NCBI GenBank assembly: GCA_050329575.1
Contig: JBHJOP010000077.1
Span: 1-64,000, forward strand
Length of the DNA stretch: 64,000 bases
From: JAUXFS01 sp050329575
Lineage (GTDB): Bacteria > Pseudomonadota > Alphaproteobacteria > Rhodospirillales > Defluviicoccaceae
Direction of reading: 5' to 3'
In this document: one piece after another, positions 36,484 to 44,719 of the stretch
Position numbering within the stretch: position 1 is the stretch's first letter
Layout of the letters: every line of letters starts with the position of its first letter
Notes under the pieces: model-generated
What the model saw: only the letters and a program-made list of their open reading frames with translations
What the model was told of the DNA's origin: nothing
Database searches by the model: none
Translations under genes and position numbers: made by a program

Positions 36484-37212
36484 ATGGCATTGGGGCTCAG
36501 GGAAGAGAGAAAGCGCCGCAAGAACCAGTTTCGCTGGAAGGTCGCCAAATGGATGTTCGCGTTCTGCCTCATCGGCGCCGCCGGAGTGTACGCCTACCAG
36601 TCCGGATCCAAGCTGGCGGAAACCGAGGTCGCAAAGCTGCAACGGGAAATCGCCTCGCTGTCCTCGACGGTGGCGGAACTCGAGCGCCAGAACAGCGAGC
36701 AGCGGGCGGTCATCGCCACCGAGCGCGAGCGCGCCGACGAGTGGCGCCAACGTTACGACAGCGACGTTCCCGCCGGCGAGATGCGGGCGTTGTTCGACCG
36801 GCTGCGGGAGCGGCTCGCCGCCGGCGTCACCGCCGAGCGAATGATGTTCGTCGTCGACGCCGCCGAGAACAGGCGCAACTGCGACGACGTCCCCTCGTCC
36901 AAACGCTTTCTCGTGCGGACGCCGCTCTACCAGGGGGCGGACGATTCGGTCCGCTTCGCCGACGGCGCCCTCGTTGTCACGGCGGTTGGTGCGGCCGCAA
37001 GGGACGCCGCCGGCAATCCCGAGGCCTGGTTCGATCCCGCCGCGCCGGTCACCGTCCAGATCACCCAGCTCGGCGGCAAGGCCTCGGAATTCACCGGCAA
37101 GCTGCCGCTCCATCCGTCGGTGGTCGTGGGAGCGCACGAATATCGTTTCAGTATCGTCCCCGGCACCCGCGGCTTCGTCAACGTCGCCGGCGCACGCTGC
37201 GACTATCCCTGA
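36484..37212 (+). CDS. membrane-anchored coiled-coil protein, unknown function
   Basis: A 242-residue protein. A basic N-terminus (MALGLREERKRRKNQFRWK) is followed by one membrane helix (MFAFCLIGAAGVYAY), then a coiled coil from about 40 to 85 (VAKLQREIASLSSTVAELER), then a globular periplasmic or cytoplasmic domain with FLVRTPLYQGADDSVRFADG and a final VNVAGARCDY. The charge pattern suggests the C-terminal part lies outside the cytoplasm. No known family recognised. It overlaps the end of the small convergent gene by 10 bp. Confidence 0.72.
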   Translation: MALGLREERKRRKNQFRWKVAKWMFAFCLIGAAGVYAYQSGSKLAETEVAKLQREIASLSSTVAELERQNSEQRAVIATERERADEWRQRYDSDVPAGEMRALFDRLRERLAAGVTAERMMFVVDAAENRRNCDDVPSSKRFLVRTPLYQGADDSVRFADGALVVTAVGAAARDAAGNPEAWFDPAAPVTVQITQLGGKASEFTGKLPLHPSVVVGAHEYRFSIVPGTRGFVNVAGARCDYP

Positions 37213-37439
37213 TCCTTCGGGTACGGGTTCTCCAGCGAATCGATGACCGCGGCGAAGACGCGACGGATCTGCCGTTCATCACAACCCATCAACAGGGCGT
37301 CTTCGAAGGCGTCCTGACAGAACTGTCGGATCTCGTCGAGGTTGTCATCCAGGACCTTGAGCTTCTCCTCGCAGGAGACCGCTCGTCCGTCCCGTTGCAA
37401 CCAGACGACGGCACGCCTCGATGCGGAGGATTCGCTCAT
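37203..37439 (-). CDS. small conserved-type protein coupled to Nudix gene
   Basis: A 78-residue protein (MSESSASRRAVVWLQRDGRA ...) that begins with a basic segment, then a helical acidic part (KLKVLDDNLDEIRQFCQDAFEDALLMG), and ends LENPYPKDQG. The ATG overlaps the Nudix stop codon as ATGA, so its translation depends on that gene. No recognised domain. Overlap with the end of a convergent gene argues for a short but real coding region. Confidence 0.6.
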   Translation of the reverse strand: MSESSASRRAVVWLQRDGRAVSCEEKLKVLDDNLDEIRQFCQDAFEDALLMGCDERQIRRVFAAVIDSLENPYPKDQG

Positions 37440-37939
37440 CGGTTCCTGGTGTCCCGGTTCCGGCCCGCTCGTGGATCGTACCACGGGCGTGCCGGTCGCC
37501 GCACAGGCAAATTCCCGGCCTCGCTCGCGGCGGCGAACACCGCCAGGATCTTCCTCAGCCCCGGCTCTCTCACCCGCGCGATCGCCGATTCGACCGTCAT
37601 CCACGCACGCCGGCGTTGGCGTCGCTCCGGCCAGTCGGGAAATTCGGCGCTCACCCTCATCGCATAGACCCTGACCCTACAGAAGACGCGGCCGCCGCCC
37701 TGGAGCTTGCCGTAGGTGTAGAACCCGAGGCATCTGCGGTCGACGCGACCGCGAACACCCGCCTCCTCGAACGCCTCTTCGGCCGCCGATTCGCCGGGAG
37801 TCATGCCAGCCAAGAGCCCCCCTTTCGGGACAACCCAGCGGCGTGTCCCCCTGGAGGTGATCAGGAGCACCCGGAGCCCCTTGCCGTCGCCGCGGTAGGC
37901 AAGCACGGCAGATTGCGCGATCCGCGGGCGGAGTTGCAT
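37436..37939 (-). CDS. Nudix hydrolase (diphosphoinositol polyphosphate phosphohydrolase-like)
   Basis: A 167-residue Nudix protein. The start is taken at MQLRPRIAQSAVLAYRGDG, the first strand of the fold. The box reads GGLLAGMTPGESAAEEAFEE followed by AGVRG; the Arg of the consensus REUxEExGU is Glu here, while the metal-binding EE remain. WVVPKGG before the box resembles the DIPP/MutT-like subset that acts on diadenosine or inositol pyrophosphates. Substrate unknown. The stop overlaps the start of the small downstream gene. Confidence 0.85.
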   Translation of the reverse strand: MQLRPRIAQSAVLAYRGDGKGLRVLLITSRGTRRWVVPKGGLLAGMTPGESAAEEAFEEAGVRGRVDRRCLGFYTYGKLQGGGRVFCRVRVYAMRVSAEFPDWPERRQRRRAWMTVESAIARVREPGLRKILAVFAAASEAGNLPVRRPARPWYDPRAGRNRDTRNR

Positions 37940-38153
37940 CGGTTCTGTTCGTCCCTGTCCGTCCCGGCGCGGTCCGGCGGATTGCGCCCGGGTTCCGGTG
38001 CGTCGTGATCGTTGGGTCGGCACACGGCAAGTCTTGCGTCCGTCGCCGGATCGTAGCAAAAGATGATCAAGTAAGCGTCTATTCGGTGCAAATCCGTGTC
38101 GGCCCGTCGCGATCGGGTGCAGGCAGGCGTTCACCAATCGGGGGGCTTCCCAG

Positions 38154-38639
38154 ATGAGCAACGACATCAAGGATATGACCCAGGAGATTCAGGACCGGAT
38201 CCGCGAGCTCGCGTATCTGATGTGGGAATCGGCGGGGCGGCAGCAAGGCATGGCGATGGGCTACTGGCTGACCGCCGAGAAGGAAATCCTGGCGACCATG
38301 CAGGCCGCGGCGGAGACCGTCATGCCGATGGAAGCGAAGGCGCCAAAGCCTCAGAAGAGCGAGCCCGCGGCGAAACCCGCGAAGGCCAAGGTCGAAGTGG
38401 CCGCGCCGGCAGCGAAACCAGCCGCCGCGGCACCAGCCCCAAAACCGGCCGCGGCGGCCCCGGCAGCGAAACCGGCCGCGACCGCGCCGCAAGCGCCCAA
38501 GGCGGCGATCGCGAAGCCGACCGTCAAGGCGGAACCGACGAAGCCGGCCGCCATGGCGCAGGCTGCGAAACCGCAGGCGGCGAGGCCGGCCGCCAAACCG
38601 ACGGCCTCGTCGACGGTGCGGAAGAAGCCGACCCCTTGA
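38154..38639 (+). CDS. DUF2934 domain protein with Ala/Lys/Pro-rich tail
   Basis: A 161-residue protein. Residues about 10-45 match the short DUF2934 domain (DRIRELAYLMWESAGRQQGM ... YWLTAEKEI). The remainder is a low-complexity tail of AKPAAAAPA-type repeats ending RKKPTP, positively charged and probably disordered, like histone H1-type tails that can bind nucleic acid or polyphosphate. Function of the DUF2934 domain is unknown. It is alone between a leftward Nudix unit and a convergent DUF1289 gene. Confidence 0.82.
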   Translation: MSNDIKDMTQEIQDRIRELAYLMWESAGRQQGMAMGYWLTAEKEILATMQAAAETVMPMEAKAPKPQKSEPAAKPAKAKVEVAAPAAKPAAAAPAPKPAAAAPAAKPAATAPQAPKAAIAKPTVKAEPTKPAAMAQAAKPQAARPAAKPTASSTVRKKPTP

Positions 38640-38663
38640 AACGGCGGTCCGGCCGAACCCGCG

Positions 38664-38882
38664 TCACCGCGACGGGATCGACGGCCCCGTGGTCGAGGTG
38701 TGCGCCCCGGCATGGCGGCGGAGCGCCACCCGGCGGAGGATCTCACGCCGCTGGGGTTCGCTCGCGTCACGCCACGCGCCGATTTCCGGACCGTTCCGCA
38801 GGCATCCGCAGCAGAGGCCGGTCTCGGCATCGAGGACACAGATGCCGACGCAGGGCGAGAGGACCGGTGACGGGACATCCAT
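38664..38882 (-). CDS. DUF1289 family small protein
   Basis: A 72-residue protein with the DUF1289 pattern SPCVGICVLDAETGLCCGCLRNGPEIGAW: four cysteines in CVGIC and CCGC arrangements that could bind metal, followed by EILRRVALRR. Proteins of this family are small, widely present in proteobacteria, and of unknown function. The start is MDVPSPVLSP; the frame is open further upstream but that part is not protein-like. It converges with the DUF2934 gene. Confidence 0.85.
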   Translation of the reverse strand: MDVPSPVLSPCVGICVLDAETGLCCGCLRNGPEIGAWRDASEPQRREILRRVALRRHAGAHTSTTGPSIPSR

Positions 38883-39042
38883 GATCGCGGCTCGGCAGTT
38901 GGTGATACTGTCGACCAACTCCCCATAGCCGACGACGCACCCGCCATCAAGAGGCGATCGCGGGCGGTGGCCGCGATCGTGATGGTGGTGGCCACCCCTC
39001 CCCCGTAACCAGTTTTTTATCCGGACATGCTCGTATGGCCGA

Positions 39043-39606
39043 ATGACGACCGTCGAGTCTTCGGAGATGCCGCGTTCGCTCGCATGCGAGGCCCGCGAAC
39101 TCAGGGAGACGGTTCGCGCTCTTCGCTGCGAGATGGAGCGGGTCCGTCGCGACGGCGACCTCCGGCTGCGGCGGGCGGTCGCCGCCGCCGATCGCATCAT
39201 CCTCGAATTGCAGGCGACGATCCGCAGACAGCGTGCACTTCTCGACGGCCAATCGACCGCGGACCCCGCGGCGACGGTTCCGATCGGGGTCGACAAGGCC
39301 GCCGAACCCGCGGCACCACGCGCGAGGGTCCGGCCCCCCACCGCCGCCCTCGATGGCGGTGCGATCGCGGCCGCCACTGTCGCCGCCGGACCTCCCGCTC
39401 GCCTTCCGGCGGAAAGGCCCGGCGCCGAACGCGGTGAGCTCCGCGAGACGATCGTTCGCCTCCGTGCCCGACTCGACGAGGTCGACGCCCTCTGCGAGCG
39501 GAGAGTGAAGGCGATCGAGAGTGCCTGCCGCGCCCGGTGCCGGGAGCTCGAACAGACGATCGCCATCCTTCGCGAGCCGCTGCCTCGAGCCACCGATCAG
39601 CACTGA
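39043..39606 (+). CDS. predicted coiled-coil protein upstream of nucleotide cyclase
   Basis: A 187-residue protein with two predicted coiled-coil helices (about 15-70: ELRETVRALRCEMERVRRDG; about 125-180: ELRETIVRLRARLDEVDALC) joined by an Ala/Pro-rich linker. No known domain. It ends 11 bp before the GAF-GAF-PAS cyclase gene on the same strand, so it may be co-expressed. Codon positions look coding, but the ribosome site is weak and similar length open frames exist on the other strand, so the call is moderate. Confidence 0.5.
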   Translation: MTTVESSEMPRSLACEARELRETVRALRCEMERVRRDGDLRLRRAVAAADRIILELQATIRRQRALLDGQSTADPAATVPIGVDKAAEPAAPRARVRPPTAALDGGAIAAATVAAGPPARLPAERPGAERGELRETIVRLRARLDEVDALCERRVKAIESACRARCRELEQTIAILREPLPRATDQH

Positions 39607-39617
39607 GGAACGCCGCC

Positions 39618-41918
39618 ATGGTTGCTGCCCAGCCATCTCCGATGCCGACGATCGCCGACTCCGCGCCCGCGATGACCGGCGGCGGCGGGGGGCTGGAGCG
39701 GGCCGAAATGCTGCTCGCGGTCGCCAATCGGCTGGCCGCAACGCTGTCGCTCGACGACGTGCTGGAGACCCTGATCGATCTGGCGACCGGGGCCATCGAC
39801 GCCGAACGGGGCTCCCTGTTCCTCTACGACGCCCACACCGAAGAGCTCTATGCCCGCGTCGCCCAGGGGAACATCCGGCGGGAGATCCGCTTCCTCGGCA
39901 GCGAGGGCATCGCCGGTCACGTGTTCAACACCACGCGCGGCGCGATCGTCGACGATGCGTATGCCGACCCCCGCTTCAACCCCGCCATCGACGGGCAGAC
40001 GGGCTTCGTCACCAGGAGCATTCTCTGCGCCCCGGTCCGGTCGGTCACCGGCGAGGTGATCGGCGTCGCCCAATGCCTCAACAAGCGCCGCGGACGGTTC
40101 TCGGAACAGGATCTGCGCCTGCTCGAGGAGATCTGCACCCAGGCGGCGGCCGCGTTGCGGAACGGGCAGCTGGTCGACCGGATGCGCCTGTCGCGCCAAC
40201 AGGAGCTGGAGTTCCTCGACGTCGTCGCCGACATCACGTCCGAGATCGACCTCCCGAGCCTGCTGCAGAAGGTCATGAGCGAGGCGACCCGGATGCTGAA
40301 CGCCGAACGCTCGACGCTGTTCCTCAACGACGACAAGAACGGCGAGCTGTGGTCGCAGGTGGGCGAGGGGCTGGGAACGTCGGAGATCCGCATGCCCAAC
40401 ACCGTCGGCATCGCCGGTCACGTCTATCAGACGGGCGAGACGGTCAACATCCCGTATGCTTACGCCGACCTGCGGTTCAATCCGGCCTTCGACCGGGAGA
40501 CCGGCTTCTTCACCCGTTCGATCCTGTGCGTTCCGGTGGTCAACAAGTCGGGCAAGACGATCGGCGTGACCCAGGTCCTGAACAAGATCGGCGGACCGTT
40601 CACCCGCGAAGACGAATCGCGCCTGAAGGCGTTCACCGCCCAGGTCTCCATCGCCCTCGAGAACGCCCGGCTGTTCAGCGACGTCCAGAGCATCAAGAAC
40701 TACACCGAGAGCATGCTGCAGTCGATGTCGAACGGCGTCCTCAGCCTCGACGAAGACGGCGTGATCGTCACCTGCAACGCCGCCGGTCTGCGCATCCTGC
40801 AACGTCGCGGCAGCGACGTCGTCGGGCAACCGGCGGACCGGTTCTTCGTCGGTCCGAACGGCTGGATCCTCGATCGTGTGCGCAGGGTCGCCGACAGCCG
40901 GGTCGCCGACATCTCGATGGACGCGGAACTCAGTTTCAAAGGCAAGGTGTTCTCGGTCAACGTGACGGTGTTGCCGCTCGTCGGATGCGAGCAAACGCAG
41001 ATCGGAACGATGATCATCGTCGAGGACATCACCAGCGAGAAGCGGGTGAAATCGACGATGGCGCGTTACATCGACCCGCTGCTCGCCGACCAGCTCCTCG
41101 AGCGCGGCGAGGAGATCCTCGGCGGCAAGAGCACCCTCGCGACGGTGCTGTTCAGCGACATCCGCGGCTTCACCGCGCTGACCGAGGAACTGGGCCCGCA
41201 AGCGACCGTCAGCCTCCTCAACGAGTACTTCACGGTCATGGTCGACTGCCTGCAACGCGAAGGCGGCATGCTCGACAAGTTCATTGGCGACGCGATGATG
41301 GCCGCCTTCGGCATCCCGATCGCCAACGGGGACGACGAAGACCGGGCGGTCCGCGCCGCCATCTCGATGGTCACCGAGCTCGCGCGCTGGAACGATCAGC
41401 GCCGCGAACGAGGACTTCCGGCGATCGACATGGGCATCGGCCTCAACACCGCCGAGATCGTCTCCGGCAACATCGGCTCGCCGAAGCGGATGGATTACAC
41501 CGTCATCGGCGACGGCGTGAACCTCGCCGCCCGCCTGGAGAGCGCCTGCAAGCTCTACCACGCGAAAATCCTGATCAGCGAGAACACCCTGCGGCGGCTC
41601 CGCGGCACCTATCGGATCCGCGCCGTCGACCGGGTCGTCGTCAAGGGCCGCAAGGAGCCTGTCGGCCTCTACGAGGTGCTCGACCACCACAGCGATCTCG
41701 GCTTTCCCAACATGGCGAGAGCGATCGGCCATCATGACGAGGGGTTGCGGCTCTACCGCCGTGGTCGATTCGCCGACGCGATCGCGGCCTTCGGGGCCGC
41801 CCTCGATCTCAATGGTTGCGATCGCTTGCCCAGGCTCTACATCGATCGGTGCCGGCGGCTGCTCGCCGAGCCGCCGGGGGACGGCTGGGACGGCGTCTGG
41901 GTGTTGACGGAAAAGTAG
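39618..41918 (+). CDS. class III adenylate/guanylate cyclase with GAF-GAF-PAS input
   Basis: A 766-residue soluble sensor cyclase. GAF1 (about 30-180) and GAF2 (about 205-360) share a duplicated pattern: AERGSLFLYD / AERSTLFLND, GIAGHVFNT / GIAGHVYQT, and TGFVTRSILCAPV / TGFFTRSILCVPV. A PAS domain (about 365-480) follows. The catalytic domain has both metal Asp residues (LFSDIRGFTAL and FIGDAMMAAFG), Lys in LDKFIGD, Asp in MDYTVIGDGVN, and the transition-state Asn and Arg of VNLAARLE. The Lys/Asp pair favours ATP, hence cAMP. A C-terminal TPR-like segment (HHDEGLRLYRRGRFADAIAA) is present. Confidence 0.93.
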   Translation: MVAAQPSPMPTIADSAPAMTGGGGGLERAEMLLAVANRLAATLSLDDVLETLIDLATGAIDAERGSLFLYDAHTEELYARVAQGNIRREIRFLGSEGIAGHVFNTTRGAIVDDAYADPRFNPAIDGQTGFVTRSILCAPVRSVTGEVIGVAQCLNKRRGRFSEQDLRLLEEICTQAAAALRNGQLVDRMRLSRQQELEFLDVVADITSEIDLPSLLQKVMSEATRMLNAERSTLFLNDDKNGELWSQVGEGLGTSEIRMPNTVGIAGHVYQTGETVNIPYAYADLRFNPAFDRETGFFTRSILCVPVVNKSGKTIGVTQVLNKIGGPFTREDESRLKAFTAQVSIALENARLFSDVQSIKNYTESMLQSMSNGVLSLDEDGVIVTCNAAGLRILQRRGSDVVGQPADRFFVGPNGWILDRVRRVADSRVADISMDAELSFKGKVFSVNVTVLPLVGCEQTQIGTMIIVEDITSEKRVKSTMARYIDPLLADQLLERGEEILGGKSTLATVLFSDIRGFTALTEELGPQATVSLLNEYFTVMVDCLQREGGMLDKFIGDAMMAAFGIPIANGDDEDRAVRAAISMVTELARWNDQRRERGLPAIDMGIGLNTAEIVSGNIGSPKRMDYTVIGDGVNLAARLESACKLYHAKILISENTLRRLRGTYRIRAVDRVVVKGRKEPVGLYEVLDHHSDLGFPNMARAIGHHDEGLRLYRRGRFADAIAAFGAALDLNGCDRLPRLYIDRCRRLLAEPPGDGWDGVWVLTEK

Positions 41919-42034
41919 CGCCGGTCCTATTGCACTGCGGCAACGGGCTCGGGGCGGTCCGTTCCCCACCCCGGGAGGGCGGCATCACCCGTCCCGCCGG
42001 CGACCCCTTTCTTCGCTCCGGACCGAACCGGCCG

Positions 42035-44713
42035 ATGCCGATCCGCAACCTGCGCAAGCTGTTCCATCCCGCCTCGGTCGCCGTCGTCGGCGCCGGCAAC
42101 CGCGACGGCCCCCGCGGATCCGTGATCATGCACAATCTGCTGCACGGCGGCTTCGAGGGACCGATCATGCCGGTGACGGCCGACGAGCAGGCGGTGGCGG
42201 GGGTCCTCGCCTACCCTTCCGTCGACGCCTTGCCGGTCACCCCCGATCTCGCCGTGGTCTGCTCTCCCCGGGAGACGATCGCCGAGGTCGTCGGCGCCCT
42301 CGCCCGCCGCGGCACCGGCGCGGCCGTGCTGATGACCGAGCAGCCGCTGACCGAGGCGCAGCTTCGCCAGGACCCCGGTCACCAGGCCGCGCTGGCGACC
42401 GCCCAGGCCTGCGGCCTGCGGTTGCTCGGACCGAACGGGCTCGGCGTCATGGTGCCCGGGATCGGCCTCAACGCGACCCTCGTCCCCGCCCCGTTGCGGT
42501 CGGGCCATTTCGCGTTCGTCTCCCAGTCGGCGGCGATCTCGGCCGCGGTGCTCGACTGGGCCCGCGACCACGACATCAGCTTCTCCCATTTCGTGTCGCT
42601 CGGCGATACCGCCGACCTCGATTTCGGCGACGTCGTCGACTACCTCGGCAGCGAACCGGAGGTCCGCACGATCCTCCTCTACATCGAATCGATCCGCGAC
42701 GGCCGCACATTCATGTCGGCCGGACGCGGTGCCAGCCGCAACAAGCCGATCCTGGTGATCAAGGCCGGACGCGGTCCGGAGGGTCAGCGCCTGGTGGCGG
42801 TGCGCAGCGGTGCCGCGATCGGGGGCGACGACGTATACGATGCCGCGATCCGGCGCGCCGGCATGCTCCGCGTGTACAGCTTCGGCGAGCTGTTCGCCGC
42901 CGTCGAGACCCTGGCGCGGGTCAAATCCCTCAAGGGGGAGCGACTGGGGATCCTGACCAACAGTTGCGGCATCGCGGTGATGGCGACCGACGCCCTTCGG
43001 CTCGCCGGCGGCCACCTCGCGGTCCTGCCGGAGCCGGTCGCGAACCGCCTCGAAGCGGTCGTCCCTCCCGGCTGGCCGCGGGCCAACCCGGTCACCCTCG
43101 CCGGGTCCGCGCCGCCCGACCACTATGCCGACGCCGCGCGAGTGCTGATCGAGTCGGGAAGCGTCGATGCGGTGATGGTGCTGCATGCCCCGGCCGCGAT
43201 GGCCTCCAGCACCGAGGCGGCGGCGGCGATCGTTCGGGTCGGCACCGCGACCCGCGCCGCCGTGCTCACGAGCTGGATGGGGGGCGAACGGGTGGCGCCG
43301 GCGCGCCGGCTGTTCGCGGAGGCCAGCATTCCCACCTACGACACGCCGTCGCAGGCGGTGGCCGCCTTCATGCACATGGTGCGCTTTCGCCGCAACCAGG
43401 ACATGCTGATGCAGATGCCGCCCTCGAAGCCGGCCGAGTTCACGCCGGCGACGGATGCCGCCCGGCTGCTGGTCGAGGATTGCCTCGCCGAGGGGCGGTC
43501 GCGGATCGACGGCCGCGAAGCCAATGCCATCCTCGCCACCTACGGCATCCCGACGGTGACGGCCGGTTTCGCGGCGACGCCGGACGAGGCCGTCGCCGTC
43601 GCCGGGAAGCTCGGTTTTCCGGTCGCCATCAAGATCCGCTCCCCCGACCTGCCGCACAAGGCGACGGCCGGCGGCGTCGATCTCTATCTCGACACCGCCG
43701 ATTCGGTCCGGGTGGCCGCCGAGAACATGCTGGTCACGGTGGCGCTCAACAGGCCGGGCGCGAGGATCGAAGGCTTCACGGTCGAACGGATGGTTCTTCG
43801 CCCGGGCGCCCAGGAGGTGTCGATCGGCGTCCGGCGCGATCCGGTGTTCGGACCGGTGGTCACGTTCGGCCAGGGCGGCCCGGTCGCCGAGGTGATCGGC
43901 GACCGGGCGGTGGCCCTGCCGCCGCTCAACCTCAACCTCGCCCGTGAGTTGATCTCGCGAACCCGCGTCTCCCGCCTGCTCGACGGTTACGGCGACCGCC
44001 CGCCCGCCAACCGCGGCGCCCTCTGTCTGACCCTGGTGCAGATCTCGCAGATGATCGTCGATCTGCCGGAACTGGTCGATCTGGAGATCAACCCGATGTT
44101 CGTCGACGAGAACGGCGTGCTTGCCGTCGATGCCAGCCTGCGTATCGCGGCCGCGGCGCGACCGTCGACGCGCGATCTGGCGATCAGTCCCTATCCCAAG
44201 GATCTGGAGGAGGAGTTCGCTCTCGCCTGCGGCCGGAGGGTGCTGCTGCGGCCGATCCGTCCCGAGGACGAGGCGGACCACTACGAGTTCCTCTCGAAGG
44301 TGACCTCGGAGGACATCCGGTTCCGCTTCTTCGGGCTGGTGCGAAAGTTGCCGCATACGGAGATGGCCCGGTTCACCCAGATCGACTACGACCGCGAGAT
44401 GGCGTTCATCGCCACCGCACCGCGCGCCGACGGAACCCAGCCCGAGACCCTCGGGGTGGTGCGCACGGTGACCGATCTCAGCAACGACACCGCCGAGTAC
44501 GCGATCCTCGTGCGCTCCGATCTCAAGGGCCAGCGGCTCGGCTGGAAGCTGCTCGACAAGATGATCCACTACTGCCGGTCGCGCGGCACGCGGCGGATCG
44601 TCGGCCAGGTTCTCGGCGACAACACGCGGATGCTCGATCTGGTGCACCGCCTGGGCTTCACGAGCCGCAAGCTCGAGGACGAAGACGTCGTCGAGGTCAC
44701 CCTGGAGCTGTGA
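42035..44713 (+). CDS. PatZ/YfiQ-like protein lysine acetyltransferase (ACD-like domain + GNAT)
   Basis: An 892-residue fusion. The N-terminal part is an ADP-forming acyl-CoA synthetase-like region: CoA-binding domain (HPASVAVVGAGNRDGPRGSVIM), flavodoxin-like domain (FAFVSQSAAISAAVLDW), and ATP-grasp domain (FPVAIKIRSPDLPHKATAGG, LEINPMFVDENG). The catalytic His of true synthetases (in SHTGAL) is missing: the segment reads RSGAAIGGDD. The C-terminus is a GNAT domain (VLLRPIRPEDEADHYEFLSK, GQRLGWKLLDKMI). Loss of the His and this order fit Pat enzymes that acetylate acetyl-CoA synthetase. cAMP control is known for some relatives; the nearby cyclase is suggestive only. Confidence 0.88.
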   Translation: MPIRNLRKLFHPASVAVVGAGNRDGPRGSVIMHNLLHGGFEGPIMPVTADEQAVAGVLAYPSVDALPVTPDLAVVCSPRETIAEVVGALARRGTGAAVLMTEQPLTEAQLRQDPGHQAALATAQACGLRLLGPNGLGVMVPGIGLNATLVPAPLRSGHFAFVSQSAAISAAVLDWARDHDISFSHFVSLGDTADLDFGDVVDYLGSEPEVRTILLYIESIRDGRTFMSAGRGASRNKPILVIKAGRGPEGQRLVAVRSGAAIGGDDVYDAAIRRAGMLRVYSFGELFAAVETLARVKSLKGERLGILTNSCGIAVMATDALRLAGGHLAVLPEPVANRLEAVVPPGWPRANPVTLAGSAPPDHYADAARVLIESGSVDAVMVLHAPAAMASSTEAAAAIVRVGTATRAAVLTSWMGGERVAPARRLFAEASIPTYDTPSQAVAAFMHMVRFRRNQDMLMQMPPSKPAEFTPATDAARLLVEDCLAEGRSRIDGREANAILATYGIPTVTAGFAATPDEAVAVAGKLGFPVAIKIRSPDLPHKATAGGVDLYLDTADSVRVAAENMLVTVALNRPGARIEGFTVERMVLRPGAQEVSIGVRRDPVFGPVVTFGQGGPVAEVIGDRAVALPPLNLNLARELISRTRVSRLLDGYGDRPPANRGALCLTLVQISQMIVDLPELVDLEINPMFVDENGVLAVDASLRIAAAARPSTRDLAISPYPKDLEEEFALACGRRVLLRPIRPEDEADHYEFLSKVTSEDIRFRFFGLVRKLPHTEMARFTQIDYDREMAFIATAPRADGTQPETLGVVRTVTDLSNDTAEYAILVRSDLKGQRLGWKLLDKMIHYCRSRGTRRIVGQVLGDNTRMLDLVHRLGFTSRKLEDEDVVEVTLEL

Positions 44714-44719
44714 CGCCCG

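Noticed and set aside
38390..38620. DNA repeat element in the DUF2934 gene
   Set aside because: The repetition is at protein level (AKPAAAAPA-type tail) with varied codons, so it is a low-complexity coding tail rather than a mobile or structural repeat.
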